A DNA stretch of 64,000 nucleotides from JAGVSR01 sp964458265 (GTDB lineage: Bacteria; Pseudomonadota; Alphaproteobacteria; Rhizobiales; Hyphomicrobiaceae): the NCBI GenBank assembly GCA_964458265.1, contig CAYWIF010000014.1:1-64000 (forward strand). The letters run 5' to 3'. The notes under the pieces are model-generated. The model made no database searches. It saw only the letters and a list, made by a program, of their open reading frames with translations, and was not told where the DNA came from. Numbering within the stretch: position 1 is the stretch's first letter; the number at the start of each line of letters is the position of its first letter. The translations under genes were made by a program, and so were the position numbers. Positions 42,199 to 51,175 of this stretch are shown here, one piece after another.

Positions 42199-43884
42199 AT
42201 GAACGCAAAGCTGCCGGCAAGCATCACGGATTTGAAGCCCCGCATCACCGTCATCGGGGTCGGCGGCGCAGGCTGCAACGCCGTCAACAACATGATGGAC
42301 GCCAACCTCGACGGCGTCGACTTCGTTGTCGCCAATACGGATGCGCAGTCCCTGGTCGCTTCCCAAGCGCCCAGGAAAATTCAACTTGGCGTCAAACTCA
42401 CCGAAGGCCTCGGCGCCGGGTCGCGTCCCGACATCGGCGAGGCCGCCGCCATCGAAACGCTTGAGGAAATTCGCGAGCTCGTGCGCGGATCGCACATGGT
42501 GTTCGTCGCTGCCGGTATGGGCGGGGGCACCGGTACGGGTGCGGCTGCCGTCATCGCGCGCGCCGCCAAGGAACAGAATATCCTCACCGTCGCCGTCGTG
42601 ACGAAGCCGTTCCAGTTCGAAGGCGCGCGCCGCATGCGCATTGCCGAAGCCGGCATCGCCGAACTCAAGAAGCACGTCGATACGCTGATCGTCATTCCCA
42701 ACCAGAACTTGTTCCGCATCGCCAGCGACCGCACAACCTTCGCCGAAGCCTTCGTGCTCGCCGACCAGGTGCTCTATTCCGGTGTCGCCTGCATCGTGGA
42801 CCTCATCGTCAAGGAAGGCCTGATCAACCTCGACTTTGCCGACGTGCGGACCGTCATGAGCGGCATGGGCAGTGCCATGATGGGTACCGGCGAAGCATCC
42901 GGCGAAGGGCGCGCCACGCGCGCTGCCGAGGAGGCGATCACCAATCCGCTGCTCGACGACGTTTCGCTGGCCGGCGCAAAGGGGCTTTTGCTGTCCATCA
43001 CGGGCGGCGACCTCACGCTCTACGAAGTGGACGAAGCCGCATCGCGCGTTCGCCAGGAAGTCGATCCGGAAGCCAACATCATCGTCGGCGCGACCTACGA
43101 CCCCTCGCTGGGTGATCGCGTGCGCGTGTCCATTGTCGCCTCGGGCATGGATCGCTCCATGATTGCAGCCCAGCCGCCGCGCTCCGCGATCCCCGTCCCG
43201 CCCGCAATGCCGGCCGCACCCGTCATGTCAGGCCCATCGGCGCAGGATCGCATTGGCGATGCCTTGCGGCCCACGGCCTTCGAGGAACTGGCGCAGGCGC
43301 CCAATGCGCAGCCCTACCATTCGGGTGCTCAACCGGCTCAGTCTGCGCCCATCGTCCAGGCCCCAAGCTGGCACGCGGGCGACGACATCGAAATCACCGA
43401 ATTATCGCCGGAAATGTTGAGCGGCACCTTCGCGCCGCCGCCCGCGCGCTATGCCGCGCCCCAACGGCCGCTCGGTCAGACGGAAGATTTCGCGCCGGCA
43501 CCGCCAGCGAAGGTTCGCCGGCCGCCAAGCCGCATACCCAACATCGAAGAGTTCCCCCCGGTCGGGCAGCGCGAGTACCACGCCAAGTCGCAAGGCGCTG
43601 GCGCGCCGTCATACACTCACCCCGAACAGTCGGGCCGCGCCGCACCTGAACCGCGCAAGCGCAGCTTTTTCGATCGGCTGACGGGGCGTGCAAAGCGCGA
43701 CGGTGATTCGCGCGAACATGGCGGCCAACGCGCGTCACACGAGACTGGAAATGTTTCGCAAAGCGATCGCTCCTACACCGTAGGACGCGACGCCGAAGCT
43801 GCGCGCTCACAGTGGCTTGACGGCGAACGCAAACGTGAGGAAAAGCCCGATTTACCGGCGTTTTTCACGCGCTCGCGCCGCTGA
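42199..43884 (+). CDS. ftsZ: Cell division tubulin homologue FtsZ
   Basis: This tubulin-like GTPase forms the Z-ring. The 561 residues contain GVGGAGCNAVNNM near the N-terminus, the GTP-binding signature GGGTGTG (108-114) and the T7 loop NLDFADVR. The GTPase part ends near residue 317. A Pro/Ala-rich, probably disordered linker of about 230 residues follows, then a conserved C-terminal peptide (DLPAFFTRSRR) that resembles the alphaproteobacterial FtsA-binding tail. The total length is well above the roughly 380 of E. coli but in the range of long-linker alphaproteobacterial forms. Confidence 0.97.
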   Translation: MNAKLPASITDLKPRITVIGVGGAGCNAVNNMMDANLDGVDFVVANTDAQSLVASQAPRKIQLGVKLTEGLGAGSRPDIGEAAAIETLEEIRELVRGSHMVFVAAGMGGGTGTGAAAVIARAAKEQNILTVAVVTKPFQFEGARRMRIAEAGIAELKKHVDTLIVIPNQNLFRIASDRTTFAEAFVLADQVLYSGVACIVDLIVKEGLINLDFADVRTVMSGMGSAMMGTGEASGEGRATRAAEEAITNPLLDDVSLAGAKGLLLSITGGDLTLYEVDEAASRVRQEVDPEANIIVGATYDPSLGDRVRVSIVASGMDRSMIAAQPPRSAIPVPPAMPAAPVMSGPSAQDRIGDALRPTAFEELAQAPNAQPYHSGAQPAQSAPIVQAPSWHAGDDIEITELSPEMLSGTFAPPPARYAAPQRPLGQTEDFAPAPPAKVRRPPSRIPNIEEFPPVGQREYHAKSQGAGAPSYTHPEQSGRAAPEPRKRSFFDRLTGRAKRDGDSREHGGQRASHETGNVSQSDRSYTVGRDAEAARSQWLDGERKREEKPDLPAFFTRSRR

Positions 43885-43966
43885 GCAAAGGCCTCGTGCG
43901 CGGCCATTTACGGACATGTTTTTAAAGCGATTCTAACTGGTAACAGAACGTAAGAAAGCGTGATTT

Positions 43967-43996
43967 GTGACACCCCGATACGACAGTTATCGTCAC
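43967..43996. promoter_or_regulatory. Imperfect inverted repeat in the lpxC upstream region
   Basis: CGATA (43976-43980) and TATCG (43988-43992) flank a seven-base spacer, with outer GTGAC (43967-43971) and GTCAC (43992-43996) arms that are unequally spaced. The 281-base gap between ftsZ and lpxC is otherwise featureless and should hold a promoter for lpxC. It may be an operator or a leader hairpin; the support is weak. Confidence 0.3.
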
Positions 43997-44165
43997 TGAG
44001 GATGTGATCTTGATTTGCCCCGCCTCAGGGGTCCCGGAACCGGCAAGCGAACCGCACAAGTAGCTCAGCCGGGTTTGGGAAGTAGGCAAGGCAAAAAAAG
44101 GTCCGGGGGGGCAGACACCGGCTCTAGCGGGTTGTCTGCCTGGGATATGCGAGGGACGGCGCAGA

Positions 44166-45107
44166 ATGTCGAATCGATTTATCGGCGCGCGACAAACCAC
44201 GATCGCCCGCGAGATCGAACTCAAGGGGACCGGCGTTCACAGTGGAGCGCCCGTTTCCGTCACGCTCCACCCGGCCGACGTTGATACCGGCCTCCTGTTC
44301 GTGGTCACCAAACGGGGCCGCATCGTTGCCGAGATCCCGGCACACGTTTCCAACGTCAAAAACCTGACCCTCTGCACCGTCATCGGTGATGAAGCAGGCG
44401 TCACGGTCTCCACCGTCGAACATCTCCTTGCCGCGCTGCGCGGCCTCTCTGTCGACAACTGCATCATCGAAATCGACAGCAAGGAAGTTCCCATCATGGA
44501 CGGCAGCTCGCTGCCGTTCGTGGAAGCGATCGACGAAGCCGGCCTCCGCGAACTCAACGCATCGCGCCGCTTCATTAAGGTCCTGAAGCCGATCCGGGTT
44601 GAAGAGGGCGGCTGCTGGGGCGAAATCGCCCCCCACTCCGGCTTCCACCTCGACATCGAAATCGACTTCGACACCCCGCTCATCGGCCGCCAGCGCCTCG
44701 CATTCGAGATGAGCCCCGGCATTTTCCGCAACGAACTCGCCCGCGCCCGCACCTTCGGCTTCATGTCCGACGTGGAACGCCTTTGGAAGGCCGGTCTTGC
44801 ACTCGGCGCCAACCTCAACAACACCGTCGCCATCGGCGACAACCGCATTATGAACCGCGAAGGTCTGCGCGACCCGCTGGAGTTCGTGCGCCACAAAATG
44901 CTCGACGCCGTTGGCGATCTGAGCTTGTCTGGCCTTCCGCTCCTCGGCGCCTACCGCTCGGTGCGCGGCGGCCATCGCCTCAACTCGCTGGTTCTGAAGG
45001 CACTGCTCGAAGATCAGTCCGCCTGGACGATCGTGCAGGCCCCGCGCGTCCGGGAACTCTCCCCGCGCATGTTCGGTCACCCGCAGGCGGTTGCCGTCGG
45101 CGAGTAA
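44166..45107 (+). CDS. lpxC: UDP-3-O-acyl-N-acetylglucosamine deacetylase
   Basis: This zinc enzyme carries out the committed step of lipid A synthesis in the cytoplasm. The 313 residues begin with RQTTIAREIELKGTGVHSG split by normal turns, and include zinc ligands His86 (STVEHLLAAL), His243 and Asp247 (RHKMLDAVGDL), with a catalytic Glu in the IMDGSSLPFVEAI region. The length is normal. It follows ftsZ after 281 bases and ends before a strong terminator, so it is likely a transcription unit end. Confidence 0.96.
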   Translation: MSNRFIGARQTTIAREIELKGTGVHSGAPVSVTLHPADVDTGLLFVVTKRGRIVAEIPAHVSNVKNLTLCTVIGDEAGVTVSTVEHLLAALRGLSVDNCIIEIDSKEVPIMDGSSLPFVEAIDEAGLRELNASRRFIKVLKPIRVEEGGCWGEIAPHSGFHLDIEIDFDTPLIGRQRLAFEMSPGIFRNELARARTFGFMSDVERLWKAGLALGANLNNTVAIGDNRIMNREGLRDPLEFVRHKMLDAVGDLSLSGLPLLGAYRSVRGGHRLNSLVLKALLEDQSAWTIVQAPRVRELSPRMFGHPQAVAVGE

Positions 45108-45131
45108 CCGCACAGATGGCATTCACTTTTC

Positions 45132-45170
45132 AGGGGCTTGCGAGCCGCTCGCGGGCCCCTTTGCTTTTTC
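45132..45170 (+). terminator. Rho-independent terminator of lpxC
   Basis: A 13-bp stem (45132-45144 with 45148-45160, two G-T wobbles, CCG loop) is followed by TTGCTTTTTC. It lies about 25 bases past the lpxC stop and closes the dcw/lpxC block before bamD. Confidence 0.88.
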
Positions 45171-45328
45171 TGGCCGCACAAGCAACATATTCAAGCCGCA
45201 TGCTGAAGTGTGAGTTTGGGGCCTTCGGCGGTTCTTTCGCCGGGACTCGTGTGCTATCTGGGGGCAGCGTCGGCGCGGTCATCTGCAAGGTGCAGGGTCC
45301 AGGTCGATCATTGAGCACGGAATTGAGA

Positions 45329-46177
45329 ATGCGCATCGGCACCCCGTCTCGACTGCTGGCCGGATTGATCGCGGCCCTCGCTGCGGCTCTGCTCGCCGGC
45401 TGCGCATCGTCGATCGACTCGACTGCGGCCATCAACTCCGACCCGCCCGAGAAGATGTATGCCGAGGCCGACGCCATGATGTCGGGCGGCAGGTTCGAGG
45501 CCGCAGCCGCCAAGTTCGAGGAACTCGACCGCTCGCACCCCTACTCGGCCGAAGCGCGCCGCTCCATGGTGCTGGCGTCCTACGCCTACTACAAGGCCGG
45601 CAAGTACCCGGAAGCCATCGCGTCCGCCGAGCGCTACACCGTCATGCACCCGGGCACGAAAGACGCACCTTTCGCGCATCACATCATCGGTTCGGCCTAC
45701 TTCGATGAAATGAAGGGCGCCAACCGCGACCAGGGCACGACCCGCAAGGCGCTCGAACAGTTCAAGATCCTCAAGTCGCGCTACCCCGACAGCACCTACG
45801 CCGAACAGGCCGACAATCGCATCCGGATTTGCGAAGACACGCTCGCCGCCCAGGAAATGGAAGTCGGCCGCTACTACCTGAAGCGCAAGAACTACGTCGG
45901 CGCCATCAACCGCTTCAAGACCGTGGTGTCCGATTACCAGACGACCAACCATGTCGAAGAAGCCCTCGCGCGCCTCACCGAGTCTTATATGGCGCTCGGC
46001 GTGAAGGAAGAGGCGCAGACCGCCGCCGCCGTTCTCGGCTACAACTTCCCGCAGTCGAAGTGGTACAAGGACAGCTTCGCGCTGCTCCAATCCGATGGCC
46101 TCGCGCCCCGCGAAGACTCCGGCTCGTGGATCTCCAAGGCCTGGAAGAGCCTGCCTGTGGTTGGCAACTCGGGCTAA
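45329..46177 (+). CDS. bamD: Outer membrane assembly lipoprotein BamD
   Basis: This essential component of the BAM complex folds beta-barrel proteins into the outer membrane. The 282-residue precursor has a lipoprotein signal with LLAGC, lipidated Cys25. It then has five tetratricopeptide-like repeats (about 40-250), including the MYAEADAMMSGGRFEAAA and HPYSAEARRS stretches and the MKGANRDQGTTRKAL segment typical of BamD. ATG 45329 is chosen; a TTG at 45311 would add six residues. It is separated from lpxC by a terminator and is followed directly by ligA without the recN gene often found between them. Confidence 0.94.
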   Translation: MRIGTPSRLLAGLIAALAAALLAGCASSIDSTAAINSDPPEKMYAEADAMMSGGRFEAAAAKFEELDRSHPYSAEARRSMVLASYAYYKAGKYPEAIASAERYTVMHPGTKDAPFAHHIIGSAYFDEMKGANRDQGTTRKALEQFKILKSRYPDSTYAEQADNRIRICEDTLAAQEMEVGRYYLKRKNYVGAINRFKTVVSDYQTTNHVEEALARLTESYMALGVKEEAQTAAAVLGYNFPQSKWYKDSFALLQSDGLAPREDSGSWISKAWKSLPVVGNSG

Positions 46178-46201
46178 GATGGGGCGCGGCGCCGGAGCAC
46201 G

Positions 46202-48358
46202 ATGTTTCGCGCCTTTGATCGCATCGCCGGCATGACAACAAAAGCGGCCAAGCCCAAGCCCGTTGACGAACTGACGCTGAGCGAAGCCTCGGCCGAACTC
46301 GCGCGACTTGCAGCCGCCATCGCGCACCACGACCGCCTCTATTATCAATCCGACGCGCCGGAAATCTCCGATGCCGATTACGACAGCCTGCGCCACCGCA
46401 ACGAAGCCATCGAAACACGCTTTCCGGACCTGATCCGGGACGACAGCCCCTCGCAACGGGTCGGTGCGGCCGCCGCCGACGGCTTTGGCAAAGTCCGCCA
46501 CCGCGTACCCATGCTCTCACTCGGCAACGCGTTCGCCGACGACGACGTCATCGATTTCGCCGCCCGCGTGCATCGCTTTCTCGGCCTCGACGACAGCGAT
46601 CCCGTAGCGTTCACCGCCGAACCCAAAATCGATGGCCTCTCGATTTCAATTCGCTACGAAGAAGGAATGCTCGTCGAAGCGGCCACGCGCGGCGACGGCG
46701 CCGAAGGCGAGCGCGTCACGGACAATGTTCGCACCATCAAGGAAATTCCGCACAAACTGCAGGGCAAGGGTATCCCGGCCATCGCCGAAGTGCGCGGCGA
46801 AATCTATATGAGCCACGCCGATTTCAAGGCGCTGAACGACACGCAAGCTGTCGCCGGCGGCAAGATCTTCGCCAATCCGCGCAACGCCGCCGCCGGTTCT
46901 CTGCGCCAGCTCGACCCGGCGATCACCGCCGCCCGGCCGCTCCGCTTCTTCGCCTATTCCTGGGGCGAGATGCCGGAACTGCCCGCTGATACGCAGCACG
47001 GCATGATCGCGGTGATGAAGCGCTGGGGACTGCCCGTCAATCCGCTGACACGTTCCTGCACGACGACCGCCGAACTTCTCGCCTTCTATAACGACATCGG
47101 TCAAATGCGCGCGACGCTCGGCTACGACATCGACGGCGTTGTCTACAAGGTGGACCGCCTCGACTTGCGCGAGCGCCTCGGCTTCGTCTCCCGCTCGCCG
47201 CGCTGGGCCATTGCGCACAAATTCCCCGCCGAACAGGCAACCACCATCCTGCGCGCCATCGAAATCCAGGTCGGCCGTACAGGCTCCCTCACCCCGGTCG
47301 CCAAACTCGAACCCGTCACGGTCGGCGGCGTCGTTGTTTCCAACGCAACCCTGCACAACGAAGACGAAATCGCCCGCAAGGATATCCGCATCGGCGACAC
47401 GGTCGTCGTCCAGCGCGCCGGCGATGTCATTCCGCAGGTCGTCTCCGTTGTGCTCGATAAGCGCCCCGCGAACGCCGAACCGTTCCACATGCCGCACACC
47501 TGCCCGGTCTGCGGCAGCCATGCCGTGCGCGACGCGGATGATGCAGACGGCGATCGCGGCGTCGTGCGCCGGTGCACTGGCGGCCTTATCTGCCCGGCGC
47601 AGGCAAAGGAACGGCTGAAGCACTTCGTTTCGCGCCTCGCCTTCGACATCGAAGGTCTGGGCGAGGAAAAGATCGAACTGTTTTTCGACGAAGGCTTGAT
47701 CCGCACGCCCGCCGACATCTTCACGCTTCAGGCGCGCGACGCGGCGAGCAATGCGCCGCTAAAATCCCGCAAGGGTTTCGGCGCAAAATCCGTCGACAAG
47801 CTCTTTGCCGCCATCGACGCCCGCCGCCAAATCGGCCTGGAACGCTTCCTGTACGCACTGGGCATTCGCTACGTCGGCGAACAGACCGCCAAAGATCTCG
47901 CCAAAGCCTATGGGTCGTTGTCCGCCTTCCGCGAGGCGGTGGACGCGGCGGTCCAAGGCGGCAAAGACTGCGAGGCCTACGCCGACATCGACAATATCGA
48001 AGGTATCGGCGAAACCGTCGTCGATGCGCTGATCGACTTTTTCTCCGAACCGCACAACGTGGAAGCGGTCGAGGCTCTCCTCAAGGAGGTCGCGGTCCAG
48101 CCCTATGAACGCATCGTCGCCGTCGCATCTCCGGTCACCGGCAAGACGGTCGTCTTCACCGGCAGTCTCGAACGCCTGTCGCGCAGCGAAGCGAAAGCGC
48201 AAGCCGAACGCCTTGGCGCCAAGGTCGCCGGCTCGGTATCGAAGAAAACCGATTACGTTGTTGCCGGCGCAGAACCCGGCTCTAAGCTGAAGGATGCTCA
48301 AAAACACGGCGTCACCGTTCTCACCGAAGACGAGTGGATCGCCCTCGTCAGCGGCTGA
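46202..48358 (+). CDS. ligA: NAD-dependent DNA ligase
   Basis: This enzyme seals nicks in replication and repair with NAD+. The 718 residues contain the Ia domain (YYQSDAPEISDADYDSL), the adenylated Lys142 in the KIDG motif, the OB fold, a four-cysteine zinc finger (CPVC...CTGGLIC), helix-hairpin-helix repeats (DIEGLGEEKI, IEGIGETV) and a C-terminal BRCT domain (about 640-715). ATG 46202 follows GGAG at a good distance; ATG 46232 is the alternative. The zinc finger carries an insertion rich in Asp between its two cysteine pairs. Confidence 0.97.
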   Translation: MFRAFDRIAGMTTKAAKPKPVDELTLSEASAELARLAAAIAHHDRLYYQSDAPEISDADYDSLRHRNEAIETRFPDLIRDDSPSQRVGAAAADGFGKVRHRVPMLSLGNAFADDDVIDFAARVHRFLGLDDSDPVAFTAEPKIDGLSISIRYEEGMLVEAATRGDGAEGERVTDNVRTIKEIPHKLQGKGIPAIAEVRGEIYMSHADFKALNDTQAVAGGKIFANPRNAAAGSLRQLDPAITAARPLRFFAYSWGEMPELPADTQHGMIAVMKRWGLPVNPLTRSCTTTAELLAFYNDIGQMRATLGYDIDGVVYKVDRLDLRERLGFVSRSPRWAIAHKFPAEQATTILRAIEIQVGRTGSLTPVAKLEPVTVGGVVVSNATLHNEDEIARKDIRIGDTVVVQRAGDVIPQVVSVVLDKRPANAEPFHMPHTCPVCGSHAVRDADDADGDRGVVRRCTGGLICPAQAKERLKHFVSRLAFDIEGLGEEKIELFFDEGLIRTPADIFTLQARDAASNAPLKSRKGFGAKSVDKLFAAIDARRQIGLERFLYALGIRYVGEQTAKDLAKAYGSLSAFREAVDAAVQGGKDCEAYADIDNIEGIGETVVDALIDFFSEPHNVEAVEALLKEVAVQPYERIVAVASPVTGKTVVFTGSLERLSRSEAKAQAERLGAKVAGSVSKKTDYVVAGAEPGSKLKDAQKHGVTVLTEDEWIALVSG

Positions 48359-48365
48359 TCGCGCC

Positions 48366-50180
48366 TCACACCGGCTGCGTCGCGCTGTGAAGCCATTTCA
48401 AGACATCGCTCTCGCCGGCAAGTTCCGCGCCGATCACGTCGCGCACCTGCGCATGGTAGGCATTGAGCCAATCGCGTTCTTCGCGCTCCAGTAGGTCTTT
48501 CGCCACCAGCCGCCGGTCGATGGGCACCAGCGTCAGCGTCTCAAATCCCATCATCGGGCGCTCCCCGCCCTCGGGCGTCTCCGGCTCCGTCACGAGCACC
48601 AGGTTCTCGATGCGGATGCCGTAAGCTCCGGCCTTGTAGTAGCCGGGTTCGTTGGAGCAGATCATGCCGGGCTCCAGCGCCACCATACCCGCTCGCGAAA
48701 TCGACTGTGGCCCCTCGTGTACGGAAAGAAAGCTGCCGACGCCGTGCCCCGTGCCGTGATCGTAATCGAGACCGTGCTGCCAAAGCGCGCGGCGGGCGAA
48801 CGGATCGAGATCGATGCCGCGCGTGCCCTTCGGGAACCGCGCCGTTGCAATCGCGATGTGTCCCTTGAGCACGAGCGTTGCCCGCTCCTTCATCTCGGCA
48901 GACGGTGTGCCGATCGCGATGGTGCGCGTGATGTCGGTCGTTCCGTCATCATATTGCGCACCTGAATCGAGGAGAAAGAGTTCACCCCTGCCAATGAGCC
49001 GGTTGGAAGCTTCCGACACCCGGTAATGTACGATGGCGCCGTGCGGCCCCGAACCCGAAATCGTATCGAACGAGATCTCTTTCAAATGCCGGGTCGCCGC
49101 CCGCATCTCTTCAAGTTTTCGCACGGCGGTGATTTCATCCAGCTTGCCGCCGGCCGCCGCCCCGTCGAGCCAGGCGAGATAGCGGACCATCGCCGCGCCA
49201 TCGCGGATGTGCGCCTTCCGTGCGCCCGCGATCTCGGCAGCATTCTTGATCGCCTTGAGCGCGATGCAGGGATCGGCGCCCGCTGAAACAACTTTTTTCC
49301 CAAGTCCGCGCGCCAGCGCAAAGGCGGCGGTTTCCGGATCGAGCCGCACGGGCTTCCCGGCCGACTTCAGGTCTGCAATTCGGGCGGCGAACCCGGCTGG
49401 ATCGCGTATCGTCGCGGCGGCTTCCAACTCGCGCCGCACGTCCTTCGACAACTTCGCATTGTCGATGAAAAGTTCAGGCTTGCCCGACGCCGGGACAATA
49501 GCGAACGCCAAGACGACCGGATTGTGCGCGATGTCCGAGCCGCGCATGTTGAACAGCCAGCAGATGCTGTCCGGCAGGGTCAGTATCACATGCGACTGCC
49601 GATCGGCGTGCAGCCGCTTTTGCACGTCGGCAATTTTCTTCTCGGCCGATCGTCCCGCCCTCTTCAATGGATGGGCGATCACCGGGTTCCTGGGGGCGGC
49701 GGGCCGCTCCTTGCCCCATACGCGGTCGACGGGATTGCGCACCGGCTTGAGCTTGATGCCCTTCGGCGCGAGTTGAGTTTCAAGTCTGCGAATTTCGCCG
49801 GCGGTATGCAGCCACGGGTCGAACCCGACGGTCGCGCCCGTGCCAAGATGCGCCGTCAGCCACTCGGCGAGCTTCGTCCGCGCCAATCCGGGAAACTCGT
49901 AAATCGACGCGTCGCACTCCTGCGCCGCCTGGATTGTGTAACGGCCATCGACGAACAGCGCCGCTTGTCTTTTTGTGATGGCAGCCATGCCCGCGCTGCC
50001 GGAAAAGCCCGTGAGCCAGCGCAGCCGCTCGGCCGCAGGCGGCACATACTCGCCCTGGTGCTCGTCGGCCCGGGGAACGAGAAACGCATCGAGTTTCTGC
50101 CGTGCCAACTCTGCCCGCAATCCTGCGATGCGCGGTGCTGCGACGGAGGGATCGGACGGCGCTGAGAATGTCTGAAACAT
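48366..50180 (-). CDS. Xaa-Pro aminopeptidase (three-domain type)
   Basis: This M24B metallopeptidase removes an N-terminal residue ahead of proline. The 604 residues have two creatinase-like N-terminal domains and a C-terminal pita-bread domain. The dinuclear metal ligands are Asp405 and Asp416 (LLDSGAQYDDGTTD), His479 (HGTGHGVG), Glu511 (NEPGYY) and Glu525 (RIENLV). The length matches the XPNPEP1-like three-domain enzymes rather than short E. coli PepP. ATG 50180 is preferred to the 12-codon extension. It converges on ligA with a seven-base gap and is followed upstream by prmA on the same strand. Confidence 0.93.
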   Translation of the reverse strand: MFQTFSAPSDPSVAAPRIAGLRAELARQKLDAFLVPRADEHQGEYVPPAAERLRWLTGFSGSAGMAAITKRQAALFVDGRYTIQAAQECDASIYEFPGLARTKLAEWLTAHLGTGATVGFDPWLHTAGEIRRLETQLAPKGIKLKPVRNPVDRVWGKERPAAPRNPVIAHPLKRAGRSAEKKIADVQKRLHADRQSHVILTLPDSICWLFNMRGSDIAHNPVVLAFAIVPASGKPELFIDNAKLSKDVRRELEAAATIRDPAGFAARIADLKSAGKPVRLDPETAAFALARGLGKKVVSAGADPCIALKAIKNAAEIAGARKAHIRDGAAMVRYLAWLDGAAAGGKLDEITAVRKLEEMRAATRHLKEISFDTISGSGPHGAIVHYRVSEASNRLIGRGELFLLDSGAQYDDGTTDITRTIAIGTPSAEMKERATLVLKGHIAIATARFPKGTRGIDLDPFARRALWQHGLDYDHGTGHGVGSFLSVHEGPQSISRAGMVALEPGMICSNEPGYYKAGAYGIRIENLVLVTEPETPEGGERPMMGFETLTLVPIDRRLVAKDLLEREERDWLNAYHAQVRDVIGAELAGESDVLKWLHSATQPV

Positions 50181-50225
50181 GGCCGCTTGTTTAAGCGCCG
50201 CGGGCGCTTCGCGCAACGCTGCCGG

Positions 50226-51101
50226 TCAACGCTTCGAAAAAGTCAGCGTCGACCAGCCCGTGACACGCTCATGCCGGTTGAGTGCGAAACCCTGTGCTGC
50301 ATACGCGGCAATCACGGCCGGCGCCTGCGGTATGAGGATGCCCGACAGAACGAGTTGCCCTCCCGGCGCAACGGCCCGCCGGAGATCCCGCGCCAGCCGG
50401 ATCAACGGACCGGCCAGGATATTCGCCACAACGAAGTCGAAACGCGCCGTCCGCCGCAACCGTGGATGGTCGAGCCCCGCCGCCGCATAGACGGCAATTC
50501 GCGCCGGTGCCGTGTTCGCCGCCATATTCGACCGTGCCACCTCCACCGAGGTCGGGTCCATGTCGGTCGCAATGATGACCGCCCTCGGCAGCGCGCGCGC
50601 CGCGCCGATCGCCAGCACGCCGGACCCGCAACCCAGATCGAGAACGCGCCGGTATGCCCGGCGCCGGGCCAGGCGGTCGATGGCGTTGAGGCAGCCGTAT
50701 GTCGTGGCGTGGTGGGCCGTTCCGAACGCTTCGCCCGCATCGATCAGGATCGCATTGGGTCCCTGCGCAACGCGTCCCGTGTCGTGCGAACCATGCACTG
50801 TGAAGCGGCCGGCCAAGACCGGCGGCAAGGCAGCTTGGGAAATCGCCACCCAGTTGAGCGGCGGCACGTCCTCAACGGCAATCTCCGGGACATCGAGCCC
50901 CGTGATGTCGGCAAGGGCGGCCCTGAGATCCGTGGCGTCCGGAATCTCGGTGAAATAGGCGTCGATCCGCCATCCTTCATGTGCGGACTCAAAGAGCGTC
51001 AACGCATCGGGTGGCGGCTCGACGAAATCCTGCATCGCGGCGGCAAGAGTTCGGGCGGCGTCCCTGTCGGCGATCAGGAGCGTGAGTTTTTTGGAGGTCA
51101 T
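50226..51101 (-). CDS. prmA: Ribosomal protein L11 methyltransferase
   Basis: This SAM-dependent enzyme trimethylates ribosomal protein L11. The 291 residues have an N-terminal substrate domain (about 1-95) and a Rossmann methyltransferase domain with LDLGCGSGVLAI and the NILAGPLI catalytic segment seen in PrmA. The length is normal. It is on the same strand as the aminopeptidase (45-base gap) and the DUF3754 gene (75-base gap), so the three could share a transcript. No housekeeping reason links their functions. Confidence 0.92.
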   Translation of the reverse strand: MTSKKLTLLIADRDAARTLAAAMQDFVEPPPDALTLFESAHEGWRIDAYFTEIPDATDLRAALADITGLDVPEIAVEDVPPLNWVAISQAALPPVLAGRFTVHGSHDTGRVAQGPNAILIDAGEAFGTAHHATTYGCLNAIDRLARRRAYRRVLDLGCGSGVLAIGAARALPRAVIIATDMDPTSVEVARSNMAANTAPARIAVYAAAGLDHPRLRRTARFDFVVANILAGPLIRLARDLRRAVAPGGQLVLSGILIPQAPAVIAAYAAQGFALNRHERVTGWSTLTFSKR

Positions 51102-51175
51102 GCAACACGGGCGAATGGGCGCTGCCGCAAGATCGCGGGCGGCGCGGACGAAGCACCCGGTGGCCTAACCCAGTT

